Below are positions 42,339 through 50,369 of a stretch of 64,000 nucleotides of DNA, in pieces. Under the pieces are notes generated by a model. The model was not told where the DNA came from. It saw only the letters and a program-made list of their open reading frames with translations, and made no database searches. This DNA is from Flavobacteriaceae bacterium (lineage in GTDB: Bacteria > Bacteroidota > Bacteroidia > Flavobacteriales > Flavobacteriaceae): NCBI GenBank assembly GCA_013001285.1, contig JABDMU010000003.1, positions 1 through 64,000 on the forward strand, read 5' to 3'. How positions within the stretch are numbered: the first letter of the stretch is position 1; each line of letters starts with the position of its first letter. The position numbers and the translations under genes were made by a program.

Positions 42339-42345
42339 ATGTAAT

Positions 42346-42360
42346 TTAGAATTATTCTAA
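42346..42360. promoter_or_regulatory. 7-1-7 dyad resembling a Per/Fur box
   Basis: TTAGAAT-T-ATTCTAA is a perfect 15-bp inverted repeat. It matches the PerR-box layout TTATAAT-N-ATTATAA except for one symmetric change in each arm. It lies between the predicted -7 element and the mrp ATG, across the likely transcript start, as expected for a repressor site. Confidence 0.5.
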
Positions 42361-42364
42361 AGTG

Positions 42365-42372
42365 CAAATATA
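42365..42372 (-). promoter_or_regulatory. Candidate -7 element of mrp-nfu
   Basis: TATATTTG on the minus strand matches TAnnTTTG. No TTTG at the right distance upstream. Confidence 0.45.
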
Positions 42373-42445
42373 AGGCTTAAACTTAAGAAATTGAAGCTGG
42401 AATATTGATTTGATTTATTGATTAATTTAGAATAGTGATAGAGGG

Positions 42446-42775
42446 CTACAATTCTTTTGAGGGATTCCAAAACACCTTTTCAAAATCTTGAATTTGATTG
42501 TCGATAACAACAATACCTTCGTTTTGTAAAAGTTGTTGCATAAGATTAGTCCCGTCAAAATGAAATTTTCCCGTCAACAAGCCTTTTCTATTGACCACAC
42601 GATGAGCAGGCACGTCCTTTGTGTGAGAAGCGTTCATAGCATATCCTACCATTCGGGCACTTCTAGCAGCTCCTAAATATGTGGCTATCGCTCCATAACT
42701 GGTCACTCTGCCATGAGGAACAAGGCGAACCACTTCATAAACACGATCAAAAAAACTTATGGTTTCAGGTTTCAT
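42446..42775 (-). CDS. Alkyltransferase-like DNA-binding protein (MGMT family, no active-site cysteine)
   Basis: 109 residues with the MGMT C-terminal fold: FFDRVYEVVRLVPHGRVTSYG and GYAMNAS. In the active-site motif the cysteine of PCHRV is replaced by alanine (PAHRV, Ala57). Such alkyltransferase-like proteins cannot remove alkyl groups; they bind O6-alkylguanine and recruit nucleotide excision repair. It follows the LysE-type gene by 3 bp in the trmB-lysE-ATL operon. Confidence 0.88.
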   Translation of the reverse strand: MKPETISFFDRVYEVVRLVPHGRVTSYGAIATYLGAARSARMVGYAMNASHTKDVPAHRVVNRKGLLTGKFHFDGTNLMQQLLQNEGIVVIDNQIQDFEKVFWNPSKEL

Positions 42776-42778
42776 ATA

Positions 42779-43408
42779 CTATAATTCTCTTAAAATATTA
42801 ATGAAAGTCCATAGTGCTATCAAACCAGTAATACTTCCAATGACGTAGTTCATGTTTTTTTGTGAGGTCAATTGTTTATTCTTGATCTTATCAAAAAAGA
42901 ATATATATATGTATAACATGATAAACGTTCCCATGGCGGCGCCGGCAACGTAAGCTAGAATGCTCGTCGTCTCAAAAGATAACCATCCAACCGAAGCCAA
43001 TGTAATGGTCATATATGCTTGATATGGAATGGGAAACATGTTCAAACTCGATAACAACATGCCTTGAAAATACCGAGAGTGCTTACTTTTGGCGTCAGCA
43101 TCTATATGAGGTTTTGGTTGCTTTTGCGCAAGTTTCAGGAAATAAATGGTGATCAAAACGAAGATCACAAAAGCCACGCGTTGCAAGATCTCAATAACAT
43201 CTGGATGATTACTTAAATAGCGCGCAAAAATAGCAGCGATATAAGTTTGAAGCATGACTATGGTACATACACCAATAGAAAAGATAATACCGCGGTTATA
43301 ACCTTCTTTAAGGCTAATTTTTGCAGCGGTCATATTTAATAATCCCGGAGGTATCACGCCAATTAATGCAATGATCAATCCTAAAAAAAATATGAGTGTA
43401 ATGTTCAA
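42779..43408 (-). CDS. LysE-family transporter
   Basis: 209 residues, about six transmembrane helices. The N-terminus GVIPPGLLNMTAAKISLKEG is the LysE/RhtB signature (PGP-like loop, then a kinked helix). Likely an inner-membrane exporter of amino acids or other small metabolites. Within the trmB-lysE-ATL operon, with 3-bp gaps on either side. Confidence 0.8.
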   Translation of the reverse strand: MNITLIFFLGLIIALIGVIPPGLLNMTAAKISLKEGYNRGIIFSIGVCTIVMLQTYIAAIFARYLSNHPDVIEILQRVAFVIFVLITIYFLKLAQKQPKPHIDADAKSKHSRYFQGMLLSSLNMFPIPYQAYMTITLASVGWLSFETTSILAYVAGAAMGTFIMLYIYIFFFDKIKNKQLTSQKNMNYVIGSITGLIALWTFINILREL

Positions 43409-43411
43409 ACT

Positions 43412-44086
43412 CTATTTTATTTTAAACCTAATATACGTAATTGGTTTGTTTTGCTCTAAATACTGTGACTCATAAAAGGTTTGAATGGCCGTTACTTCAT
43501 TTGGGCTACCTTCATTTTTATAAACATCATGGTTCGCATAAATCACTTCGTGACCTTCACCATGTAGTAACCCTAAGGTATAACCATGCATGAATTCTGA
43601 ATCTGTTTTAAGATGCACTATACCATCAGGTTTTAATATTTTTTTATACGCCTTTAAAAAATGGGTATTTGTCATTCGGTGTTTTGTGCGTTTGTATTTG
43701 ATTTGTGGGTCTGGAAATGTGATCCATATTTCGTCCACTTCGTTTTCAGCAAAAGCATGTTCGATCAATTCAATTTGTATTCTTAAAAATGCAACATTTT
43801 CTATGCTTTCTTCAACCGCCGTTTTAGCACCACGCCAAAAGCGAGCACCCTTTATATCAATTCCAATAAAATTTCTATCTGGATTGCGTCTGGCCAATTC
43901 TACACTATATTCACCTTTGCCACAGCCCAGTTCAAGTACGATTGGATGATCGTTCTTAAAAACGTTTTGTTGCCATTGCCCTCGTTGATCAAAATTTGAA
44001 GACGTCAAATCTTCCCTTGAAGGTTGATAGACATTTCCGAAGGTTTCATTTTCCTTAAATCGTTTCAGTTTGTTTTTGCTGCCCAA
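43412..44086 (-). CDS. trmB: tRNA (guanine-46-N7)-methyltransferase
   Basis: About 224 residues from a TTG start at 44086, giving (M)GSKNKLKRFKENETF, the N-terminus I expect for flavobacterial TrmB. No ATG exists near; the next upstream in frame (44245) would run over 100 bp into the divergent glycosyltransferase gene and add 53 unrelated residues. SAM motif VLELGCGKGEYSVELA and TFPDPQIKYKRTKHR are diagnostic. First gene of a three-gene operon. Confidence 0.92.
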   Translation of the reverse strand: MGSKNKLKRFKENETFGNVYQPSREDLTSSNFDQRGQWQQNVFKNDHPIVLELGCGKGEYSVELARRNPDRNFIGIDIKGARFWRGAKTAVEESIENVAFLRIQIELIEHAFAENEVDEIWITFPDPQIKYKRTKHRMTNTHFLKAYKKILKPDGIVHLKTDSEFMHGYTLGLLHGEGHEVIYANHDVYKNEGSPNEVTAIQTFYESQYLEQNKPITYIRFKIK

Positions 44087-44128
44087 TTTTTCGTAGTTTT
44101 TGCCAAAATTAAGCAAACATTTTAGCTT

Positions 44129-44136
44129 TATCTTTG
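44129..44136 (+). promoter_or_regulatory. Candidate -7 element of the glycosyltransferase gene
   Basis: TATCTTTG matches TAnnTTTG and ends only 5 bp before the ATG at 44142, implying a leaderless or near-leaderless mRNA. The nearest TTTTTG is 26 bp upstream, too far for a standard spacer. Confidence 0.35.
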
Positions 44137-44141
44137 TTTTG

Positions 44142-45194
44142 ATGAATCGAATTTTAATTGCACCATTAAATTGGGGATTAGGCCATGCTACCCGATGTGT
44201 TCCAATAATTGATACCATACTCAAAAATGGAGATGAGGTCATCATAGCTAGTGACGGTCAGGCATTATTATTTCTTCAAAGGCAATACCCTTTGGTAAAA
44301 TGCTTCGAATTTCCCAGTTATGATATTTCATATTCAAAAAAAGGAAAGTTTCTTAAATGGAAACTTTTAAAAGCTGTTCCTAAAATAAATAAAGCTATTA
44401 AAGCCGAACATAAATTAACCTCTAAACTCATCGCATCTGAGGGCATCACAGGCATCATTTCTGATAACCGTTTGGGTGTTTATAACACAAATGTGCCAAG
44501 CGTAATTATCACCCATCAATTGAGAGTTTTTAGTGGATGGGCTACATGGATATCAACTAGAATACATCAAAATTTTATAAAAAAATTCGATCGATGCTGG
44601 GTGCCTGATGTCGATACTAAACCAAATTTATCAGGACGATTAGGTCATCGCAAGAACACTTCAATAAAAGTAAAATATCTTGGTATCGTAAGTCGGATGA
44701 AATTTAAACCTCTTCCAAAAGTTTATGACCTAATGGTATTGTTATCAGGTCCAGAACCCCAAAGAAGTCTTTTAGAACAAATCTTGTTTGAGCAACTTAA
44801 AGACTATCAAGGCAAGATATTATTTGTAAAAGGCATTGTTGAAGCAGAACAATTCATCCAACAAAGAAAACAATTCACCGTAATAAATTATATGATTGGC
44901 GAAGCATTGCAAACTGCATTAAACGAAAGTGATCTCATCATTTCACGATCGGGTTATTCTACAATTTTAGATCTAGCTGTTTTAAATAAAAAGGCTTTTT
45001 TTATTCCAACTTCTGGTCAAACTGAACAAGAATATCTAGCCAAAAAATTTGATGAAGAAAATATAGCTCCTTATTGTACTCAGGAAGAATTTGATCTGGA
45101 TCAATTAAGACGTGTAGAAAACTATTCTGGATTTAATGATTTTAACTCCAAAAACAATATCGAGGCATTACTTGACTTTTTCAAGTGTGAATGA
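44142..45194 (+). CDS. MurG/GT28-like glycosyltransferase
   Basis: 350 residues from MNRILIAPLNWGLGHATRC; this start, rather than an ATG at 44100, fits the N-terminal GGxGH-like donor loop (NWGLGHATR). The C-terminal half has the GT-B signature region (SDLIISRSGYSTILDLAVL and IPTSGQTEQEYLA). The substrate is unknown; relatives transfer sugars to lipids or cell-wall precursors. Its 3' end overlaps the convergent histidine kinase gene by 27 bp. Confidence 0.82.
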   Translation: MNRILIAPLNWGLGHATRCVPIIDTILKNGDEVIIASDGQALLFLQRQYPLVKCFEFPSYDISYSKKGKFLKWKLLKAVPKINKAIKAEHKLTSKLIASEGITGIISDNRLGVYNTNVPSVIITHQLRVFSGWATWISTRIHQNFIKKFDRCWVPDVDTKPNLSGRLGHRKNTSIKVKYLGIVSRMKFKPLPKVYDLMVLLSGPEPQRSLLEQILFEQLKDYQGKILFVKGIVEAEQFIQQRKQFTVINYMIGEALQTALNESDLIISRSGYSTILDLAVLNKKAFFIPTSGQTEQEYLAKKFDEENIAPYCTQEEFDLDQLRRVENYSGFNDFNSKNNIEALLDFFKCE

Positions 45195-46211
45195 GAATTC
45201 ACTTCCAACCCCAATTTCACTTTCGATATAAATCTTCTCATCATGTGCTTCAATAATGTGTTTTACAATTGCCAGACCCAATCCTGAACCACCTTCTTTT
45301 CGTGAGCCACTTTTATCAATTCTATAAAAACGTTCGAAAATTCTAGGCACATGCTCTTGTTCAATACCTTCGCCATTATCGGTTACTCGAACAATAACCT
45401 TGTTCTTTATCAAGTTCTCAATACTGATTTCTGTTGTCCCTTTCTCTCTACCATATTTAATTGAATTCACTACGAGATTTGAAAGAACTTGCTGAATACG
45501 TTCTTTGTCACCCAGTACCATAATGGGCTCGGGGTAATTCATATCGAAACTTAAGGTTATCTTTTTCTTGCCTGCTTTTATCTCGAGTAAATCGAATACA
45601 TTTTTAATGAGTTCAATGATATCAAAAGATTCAATGTCTAAGCTCAGGTCACCCACCTCAAGTTTAGTGATCATATCAAGATCTTTAATAATATAGGTCA
45701 AACGTTCTACGCCTTTATCGGCGCGTTTTAAATATTTTTTTCGAATTGATTTATCCTCAATTCCGCCATCCAATAGGGTTGAGATATAACCTTGTACAGT
45801 AAATAAAGGCGTCTTTAATTCGTGTGAAACATTTCCAATGAATTCTTTTCGATAGGCTTCACGTACCTTCAGCGTTTCGATCTCTAATTTTTTGTCCTTC
45901 GCATATTTATCAATCTCACGGGTTAAGGTGGCCATATCTGTAGTGATCTGTTCCTTTTTAAAAGAGCTTGACTCAAGTAAGGTAAGGTCATCGTATATCT
46001 TTTTAATCCGTTTATAGATAAACTGCTCTACTCGAAATTGAATTATAAAAAAAGAAATAGCAAAACCGATCACAAAAAATACAGCTGTCTTTATTGGGTC
46101 AACCGAATAATAGTAAAATAAAAAAACACTCAAGACAAGTGTCATTATCAAACTTATAAACAAAGCCGATTTGAAAGCGAATTTATACGATTTTTTAAAT
46201 GATCCCGACAT
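45168..46211 (-). CDS. PhoR-like sensor histidine kinase
   Basis: 347 residues: two N-terminal transmembrane helices (about 13-35 and 43-60) with almost no periplasmic loop, a linker, then a complete HisKA domain (FIGNVSHELKTPLF, His130) and HATPase (NLVVNSIKYG, VTDNGEGIEQEH, GGSGLGLAIVKH). The short loop suggests sensing within the membrane or through a partner. Its ATG overlaps the stop of the response regulator by one base. Confidence 0.92.
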   Translation of the reverse strand: MSGSFKKSYKFAFKSALFISLIMTLVLSVFLFYYYSVDPIKTAVFFVIGFAISFFIIQFRVEQFIYKRIKKIYDDLTLLESSSFKKEQITTDMATLTREIDKYAKDKKLEIETLKVREAYRKEFIGNVSHELKTPLFTVQGYISTLLDGGIEDKSIRKKYLKRADKGVERLTYIIKDLDMITKLEVGDLSLDIESFDIIELIKNVFDLLEIKAGKKKITLSFDMNYPEPIMVLGDKERIQQVLSNLVVNSIKYGREKGTTEISIENLIKNKVIVRVTDNGEGIEQEHVPRIFERFYRIDKSGSRKEGGSGLGLAIVKHIIEAHDEKIYIESEIGVGSEFSFTLEKVK

Positions 46212-46894
46212 TAACTTTCAAACTTATATCCTACGCCTTTTACTGTCTTAAATGAAGCGTCACCTATTTTTTCTCTAAGTTTTCTTATATGAACATCGAT
46301 GGTTCTGCCGCCAACAACAACTTCATTCCCCCAAACCTTATTCAAGATCTCATCACGTTTGAATACTTTACCTGGTTTTGAAGTCAATAATGACAATAAT
46401 TCAAATTCTTTTCTTGGAAGAATGATCTCTTTGCCTTTAAAAACAATTTTATAAGCTTCACGATCAATGGTAAGATGCCCGATTTTTACAATGTTGGACT
46501 CTTCGATGTTGGAATTTAATCGCCGTAACAAAGATTTAACCTTACTTATTAGAACTTTTGGTTTTATCGGTTTTGTGATATAATCATCAGCACCTGCATC
46601 AAAGCCTGCTAGCATCGAAAAATCTTCGCCTCGTGCCGTAAGAAAAGTGATTACGGTATTCTTAAGTTCGGGAATTAATCTAAGTTGCTCACAAGCCTCG
46701 ATCCCATCCATTTCAGGCATCATGACGTCCAAAATGATCAAGTGAGGTTTTTCTTTTTTCGCAAGTTTGACACCTTCCAACCCATTTTCTGCAGTAGAAA
46801 CTGAGTAGCCTTCTTTCCTTAAATTATAGCTAACAATTTCCAAAATATCGGGTTCATCATCAACAAGTAAGATGCGTATGTCCTTGGTATTCAT
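46211..46894 (-). CDS. OmpR/PhoB-family response regulator
   Basis: 227 residues. Receiver domain with acidic pair VDDEPD and phospho-acceptor Asp56 (LIILDVMMPEMDG), Thr and Lys in FLTARGE and ITKPIKP; C-terminal winged helix (LPRKEFELLSLL, GRTIDVHIRKLREKIG). Forms a two-component pair with the downstream kinase. In Bacteroidota similar pairs respond to phosphate or envelope conditions; the signal is not shown here. Confidence 0.93.
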   Translation of the reverse strand: MNTKDIRILLVDDEPDILEIVSYNLRKEGYSVSTAENGLEGVKLAKKEKPHLIILDVMMPEMDGIEACEQLRLIPELKNTVITFLTARGEDFSMLAGFDAGADDYITKPIKPKVLISKVKSLLRRLNSNIEESNIVKIGHLTIDREAYKIVFKGKEIILPRKEFELLSLLTSKPGKVFKRDEILNKVWGNEVVVGGRTIDVHIRKLREKIGDASFKTVKGVGYKFES

Positions 46895-47102
46895 TTTTTA
46901 ACAATCGTTTAAAGATGTAAAGATAAAACTAATCGCCTAAATGGGTGTCTTTTAAATATATTATAACAATATAATAACATTGGTTTGTATTCGATTTTGT
47001 TTTTTAATTAAACTTTTTTAAGGGTAACATGAAGGGCTGTTGTAACTGATTAAAAAAGTTGTTTAAGCCTCATTTTCATTAGTAAATACCTAATATTCTT
47101 AT

Positions 47103-47110
47103 TATATTTG
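47103..47110 (+). promoter_or_regulatory. Candidate -7 element of the A-B-B-A T9SS gene
   Basis: TATATTTG, 26 bp before the ATG at 47137. No well-placed -33 box. Confidence 0.45.
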
Positions 47111-47136
47111 ATGTTCAACTTTTTTAAAATTAAATT

Positions 47137-49194
47137 ATGAAAAAACTTTACTTTTTATTCGTTGCCCTAATCGTATCGTCCATTTCATTTGGTCAAGATC
47201 TTGTCATCACGGGAGTGATTGATGGACCACTTCCTGGAGGCACTCCTAAGGGTCTAGAATTATATGTCATCAATAATATTGCTGATTTAAGTATTTATGG
47301 AATAGAAAGTTCAACGAATGGTGCTCCAGCTGTTGCTCAAGAATTCACTTTCCCTGCAGTTGCCGCAACAGCAGGTCAATTTATTTATATTGCATCTGAA
47401 GCGCCTAATTTTACTCAATATTTAGGGTTTGCACCAGACTATGTTGATGGTGTTATAGGAGTTAATGGAGATGATCCTGTAATTTTATATATGAATGGCG
47501 GTATAGTTGATATTTTAGGGACATTTGTTGATGGAACTGGACAACCCTGGGAATACCTCGATGGTTGGGCTTATCGCGTAGATGGTCAAGGTCCGACTGC
47601 CACATTTTCAGGCGCAGAATGGACCTTTAGCGGCCCTAACGCCTTAGATGGTTGTGATCTTGGAGATGATACTGGAACAAATGCAGGTTGTGGATCAGTA
47701 TTCCCTGTTGGAACCTATTCGCCAACAGCAAATAACACCCCAACGATTAACGTAGGTGGAGCTGTTACCGGTCTTGATTATTTTGAAGGAAATGGACCAT
47801 CTGCAGAAGATTCTTTTAATGTGTCTGCACTAAATTTAGGTGATAATCTTGTTGTAACAGCACCAACTAATTTTGAGGTAGCAACCGATGCTTTAGGCCC
47901 TTATGGCGCTTCTGTATCTTATACGCCTGACGGAAGTGGCACCGTAGCTACAACTCAGGTTTATGTTAGGCTACAGGCCGGCCTTTTATCTGGTCCTTAT
48001 GCTGGTGATGCTACTGCAACTGCAACTGGCGCAACAACACAAACCGTTTCTCTTAGTGGAACTGTTTCACCTCCCGATCCTCAAATTTCGATCACAGGTG
48101 GTGTTGGTTCATTAGATTATTCATTTGGAGCAGGACCTTCACCGGAAGATAGTTTTAACGTTTCTGCCTTGTTTTTACAAGCAGATTTAACAGTAACAGC
48201 ACCTGCAAGTTTTGAGGTTGCCACAGATGCATTAGGTCCTTATGGCCCTTCTGTTGCCTTTACACCTGATGGCAATGGAGAGGTTATATCTAGTCCTGTT
48301 TTTGTGCGTTTGGCTGCTGGTTTAGCAATTGGCCCATATTCGGGAGATGTAACAGCATCTTCAACCAATGCTCCAGATCAGACCCTTGCCGTAAGTGGAA
48401 ATGTTTTTGGTCCTCCAACAAATGCCTTAATATTAACAGCAGCATTTGACGGACCTTTAGGTGGTGGAACTCCAAAAGGAGTAGAGATTTATGTCGTTCA
48501 AGATATTCCAGATTTGAGTTTATTTGGTATTGGAAGCGCCAACAACGGTGGTGGAACTGATGGTCAAGAATATACATTTTCTGGCTCAGCTATAGCTGGT
48601 TCATTCATATATGTTGCTTCGGAAACTATTGAATTTACCAATTTCTTTGGATTTGCTCCTGACTTTGACGCTGGTAGTACTATGGGAATTAATGGTGATG
48701 ACGCTATTGAACTATTTGAGAATGGTCAAGTCATCGACACATTTGGAGATATCAATATGGATGGAACTGGAATGCCTTGGGATTACCTTGATGGTTGGGC
48801 TTATCGTTCAAACAATACAGGACCAGATGGTGGCACTTTTGTTATCGGAAATTGGTCGTTCAGTGGTATTGACGCACTAGACGGAGAAACATCGAATGGT
48901 ACCGCAGTGGCGCCTGTTCCTGTTGGAACCTTCTCAACGACTTTATCTGTGAATACTTTTGATACAACCAATTTCACCTTATATCCTAATCCTAATAATA
49001 TCGGACAATTATATATTGCATCATCGAATAATGCTGCGATGGCCATCCAAATATTTGATGTTTTAGGAAAAGAGGTGATCACTGAAACTGTTCAAAATGG
49101 AAGTTTAGATATTTCTTCTCTAAACTCTGGTTTATACATAGTAAAATTATCTCAAGGAAATGCTTCTACAACTAAGAAATTAGTGGTAGAATAA
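47137..49194 (+). CDS. Secreted protein with mirrored A-B-B-A domains and T9SS sorting domain
   Basis: 685 residues. Sec signal MKKLYFLFVALIVSSISFG. Domain A (about 20-195; GTPKGLELYVINNIADLSIYG, WEYLDGWAYR) looks like a lamin-tail-type fold. It is followed by two tandem ~110-residue B domains (SAEDSFNVSAL, FEVATDALGPYG), a second A domain (429-600; GTPKGVEIYVVQDIPDLS, WDYLDGWAYR) and a T9SS type A sorting domain (about 615-685; LYPNPNNIGQLYI to GLYIVKLSQG). Probably a surface or secreted protein; a nucleic-acid- or ligand-binding function is not established. Own terminator. Confidence 0.88.
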   Translation: MKKLYFLFVALIVSSISFGQDLVITGVIDGPLPGGTPKGLELYVINNIADLSIYGIESSTNGAPAVAQEFTFPAVAATAGQFIYIASEAPNFTQYLGFAPDYVDGVIGVNGDDPVILYMNGGIVDILGTFVDGTGQPWEYLDGWAYRVDGQGPTATFSGAEWTFSGPNALDGCDLGDDTGTNAGCGSVFPVGTYSPTANNTPTINVGGAVTGLDYFEGNGPSAEDSFNVSALNLGDNLVVTAPTNFEVATDALGPYGASVSYTPDGSGTVATTQVYVRLQAGLLSGPYAGDATATATGATTQTVSLSGTVSPPDPQISITGGVGSLDYSFGAGPSPEDSFNVSALFLQADLTVTAPASFEVATDALGPYGPSVAFTPDGNGEVISSPVFVRLAAGLAIGPYSGDVTASSTNAPDQTLAVSGNVFGPPTNALILTAAFDGPLGGGTPKGVEIYVVQDIPDLSLFGIGSANNGGGTDGQEYTFSGSAIAGSFIYVASETIEFTNFFGFAPDFDAGSTMGINGDDAIELFENGQVIDTFGDINMDGTGMPWDYLDGWAYRSNNTGPDGGTFVIGNWSFSGIDALDGETSNGTAVAPVPVGTFSTTLSVNTFDTTNFTLYPNPNNIGQLYIASSNNAAMAIQIFDVLGKEVITETVQNGSLDISSLNSGLYIVKLSQGNASTTKKLVVE

Positions 49195-49216
49195 TCTCTT
49201 TTTAGATATAACTTTT

Positions 49217-49250
49217 AAAAGCGTTGCCAATTGGCAACGCTTTTATTTTT
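49217..49250 (+). terminator. Terminator after the A-B-B-A T9SS gene
   Basis: A 28-bp perfect palindrome (14-bp arms AAAAGCGTTGCCAA/TTGGCAACGCTTTT) followed by ATTTTT. Confidence 0.9.
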
Positions 49251-49266
49251 ATATACATTTGTTTTC

Positions 49267-50247
49267 ATGATCGATCCGTCTGACATATTTAAAATATCAA
49301 ATGAAAACGATTTTGAAACATTAGCTTTAAAAGTGTTTCAATTTCAATTTGAAAATAATGCGGTTTACCGTTCATTTTGTGACCTCTTGTATATTAATCC
49401 CAGTGATATTTTCTCGTCAACGGATATTCCCTTTTTACCCATACAGTTTTTTAAAACGCATAAAGTTTTGAGCTCTAAGGCTCCTATTCAAAAAATATTT
49501 GAAAGTAGCGGTACTACCGGAAGCCAAACCAGCAAACATTATGTTACTGATCTTGATCTTTATAGAAACGCCTTTATGAAAGGCTTTGAATATAATTATG
49601 GTTCGGTAAATAATCTGGTGATATTGGCATTACTGCCATCCTATTTAGAACGCGACAATTCTTCTCTAGTGTATATGGTTGATGGCTTAATTAAACGCTC
49701 AGCGCAAACTGAAGGCGGTTTCTTTTTAGATGATTTTTCAACATTAATTGCTACACTGAAACAACTCGAATCGAAAGGCCAAAAGATCGTATTAATAGGA
49801 GTAACTTTCGCTTTATTGGATCTTTTGGAAATTGAGAATTTTGACTTAAACAACTGCATCATCATGGAAACAGGTGGCATGAAAGGCAAACGGAAAGAAC
49901 TCGTTAAGGAAGAACTTCACAAGCAATTAAAAAAAGGGTTTGGTGTTGATCATATTCATAGTGAATATGGCATGACTGAATTAATGTCGCAGGCCTACTC
50001 GACCTCCAATAACTTATTTCATACGCCACCCTGGATGAAGGTCATTGCCCGAGATACCGAAGACCCATTTACACATTTAAATTCTGGTAGGACCGGAGGT
50101 TTAGATATCATTGACCTTGCAAATATCAATTCCTGTGCCTTCATATCAACTCAGGACCTTGGGCGAATACATCCTAATGGATCTTTTGAGGTCCTAGGAC
50201 GATTTGACCATTCTGATATAAGAGGCTGTAATTTAATGGTATTGTGA
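49267..50247 (+). CDS. LuxE-like acyl-protein synthetase/acyl-CoA reductase-family protein
   Basis: 326 residues from MIDPSDIFKIS; the longer frame from 49231 begins inside the terminator palindrome and is rejected. ATP/AMP-binding signature IFESSGTTGSQTSKHY, then ETGGMKGKRKEL and HSEYGMTELMSQ, as in LuxE and related adenylating enzymes. No luxCDAB genes are present, so bioluminescence is not implied; LuxE-like proteins also activate acyl groups for cell-surface polymers or secondary metabolites. Confidence 0.75.
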   Translation: MIDPSDIFKISNENDFETLALKVFQFQFENNAVYRSFCDLLYINPSDIFSSTDIPFLPIQFFKTHKVLSSKAPIQKIFESSGTTGSQTSKHYVTDLDLYRNAFMKGFEYNYGSVNNLVILALLPSYLERDNSSLVYMVDGLIKRSAQTEGGFFLDDFSTLIATLKQLESKGQKIVLIGVTFALLDLLEIENFDLNNCIIMETGGMKGKRKELVKEELHKQLKKGFGVDHIHSEYGMTELMSQAYSTSNNLFHTPPWMKVIARDTEDPFTHLNSGRTGGLDIIDLANINSCAFISTQDLGRIHPNGSFEVLGRFDHSDIRGCNLMVL

Positions 50248-50329
50248 AAGTTTTTATAAAAAACTACGACAAAAACTCTAATAGCAATCTTTGTTATTAA
50301 AAAGAAAAATTAGGTTGGTTAGTTTTTAG

Positions 50330-50363
50330 GGTCTGGCTGTTTTCTCAATAGGGCAACCAGACC
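50330..50363. terminator. Candidate hairpin between convergent genes
   Basis: GGTCTGG/CCAGACC 7-bp stem with a 20-nt loop lies between the LuxE-like gene and tyrS. No strong T tract on either strand, so termination is uncertain. Confidence 0.35.
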
Positions 50364-50369
50364 TTAATA

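Noticed and set aside
45168-46894. Link between the PhoR/PhoB-like pair and phosphate genes
   Set aside because: No phosphate transport or phosphatase genes adjoin it, so the signal cannot be assigned from this window.
49231-49266. TTG-initiated extension of the LuxE-like gene
   Set aside because: It begins inside the 28-bp terminator palindrome of the preceding gene.
49267-50247. Bioluminescence locus
   Set aside because: Only a LuxE-like gene is present; no luciferase or fatty-acid reductase genes nearby.
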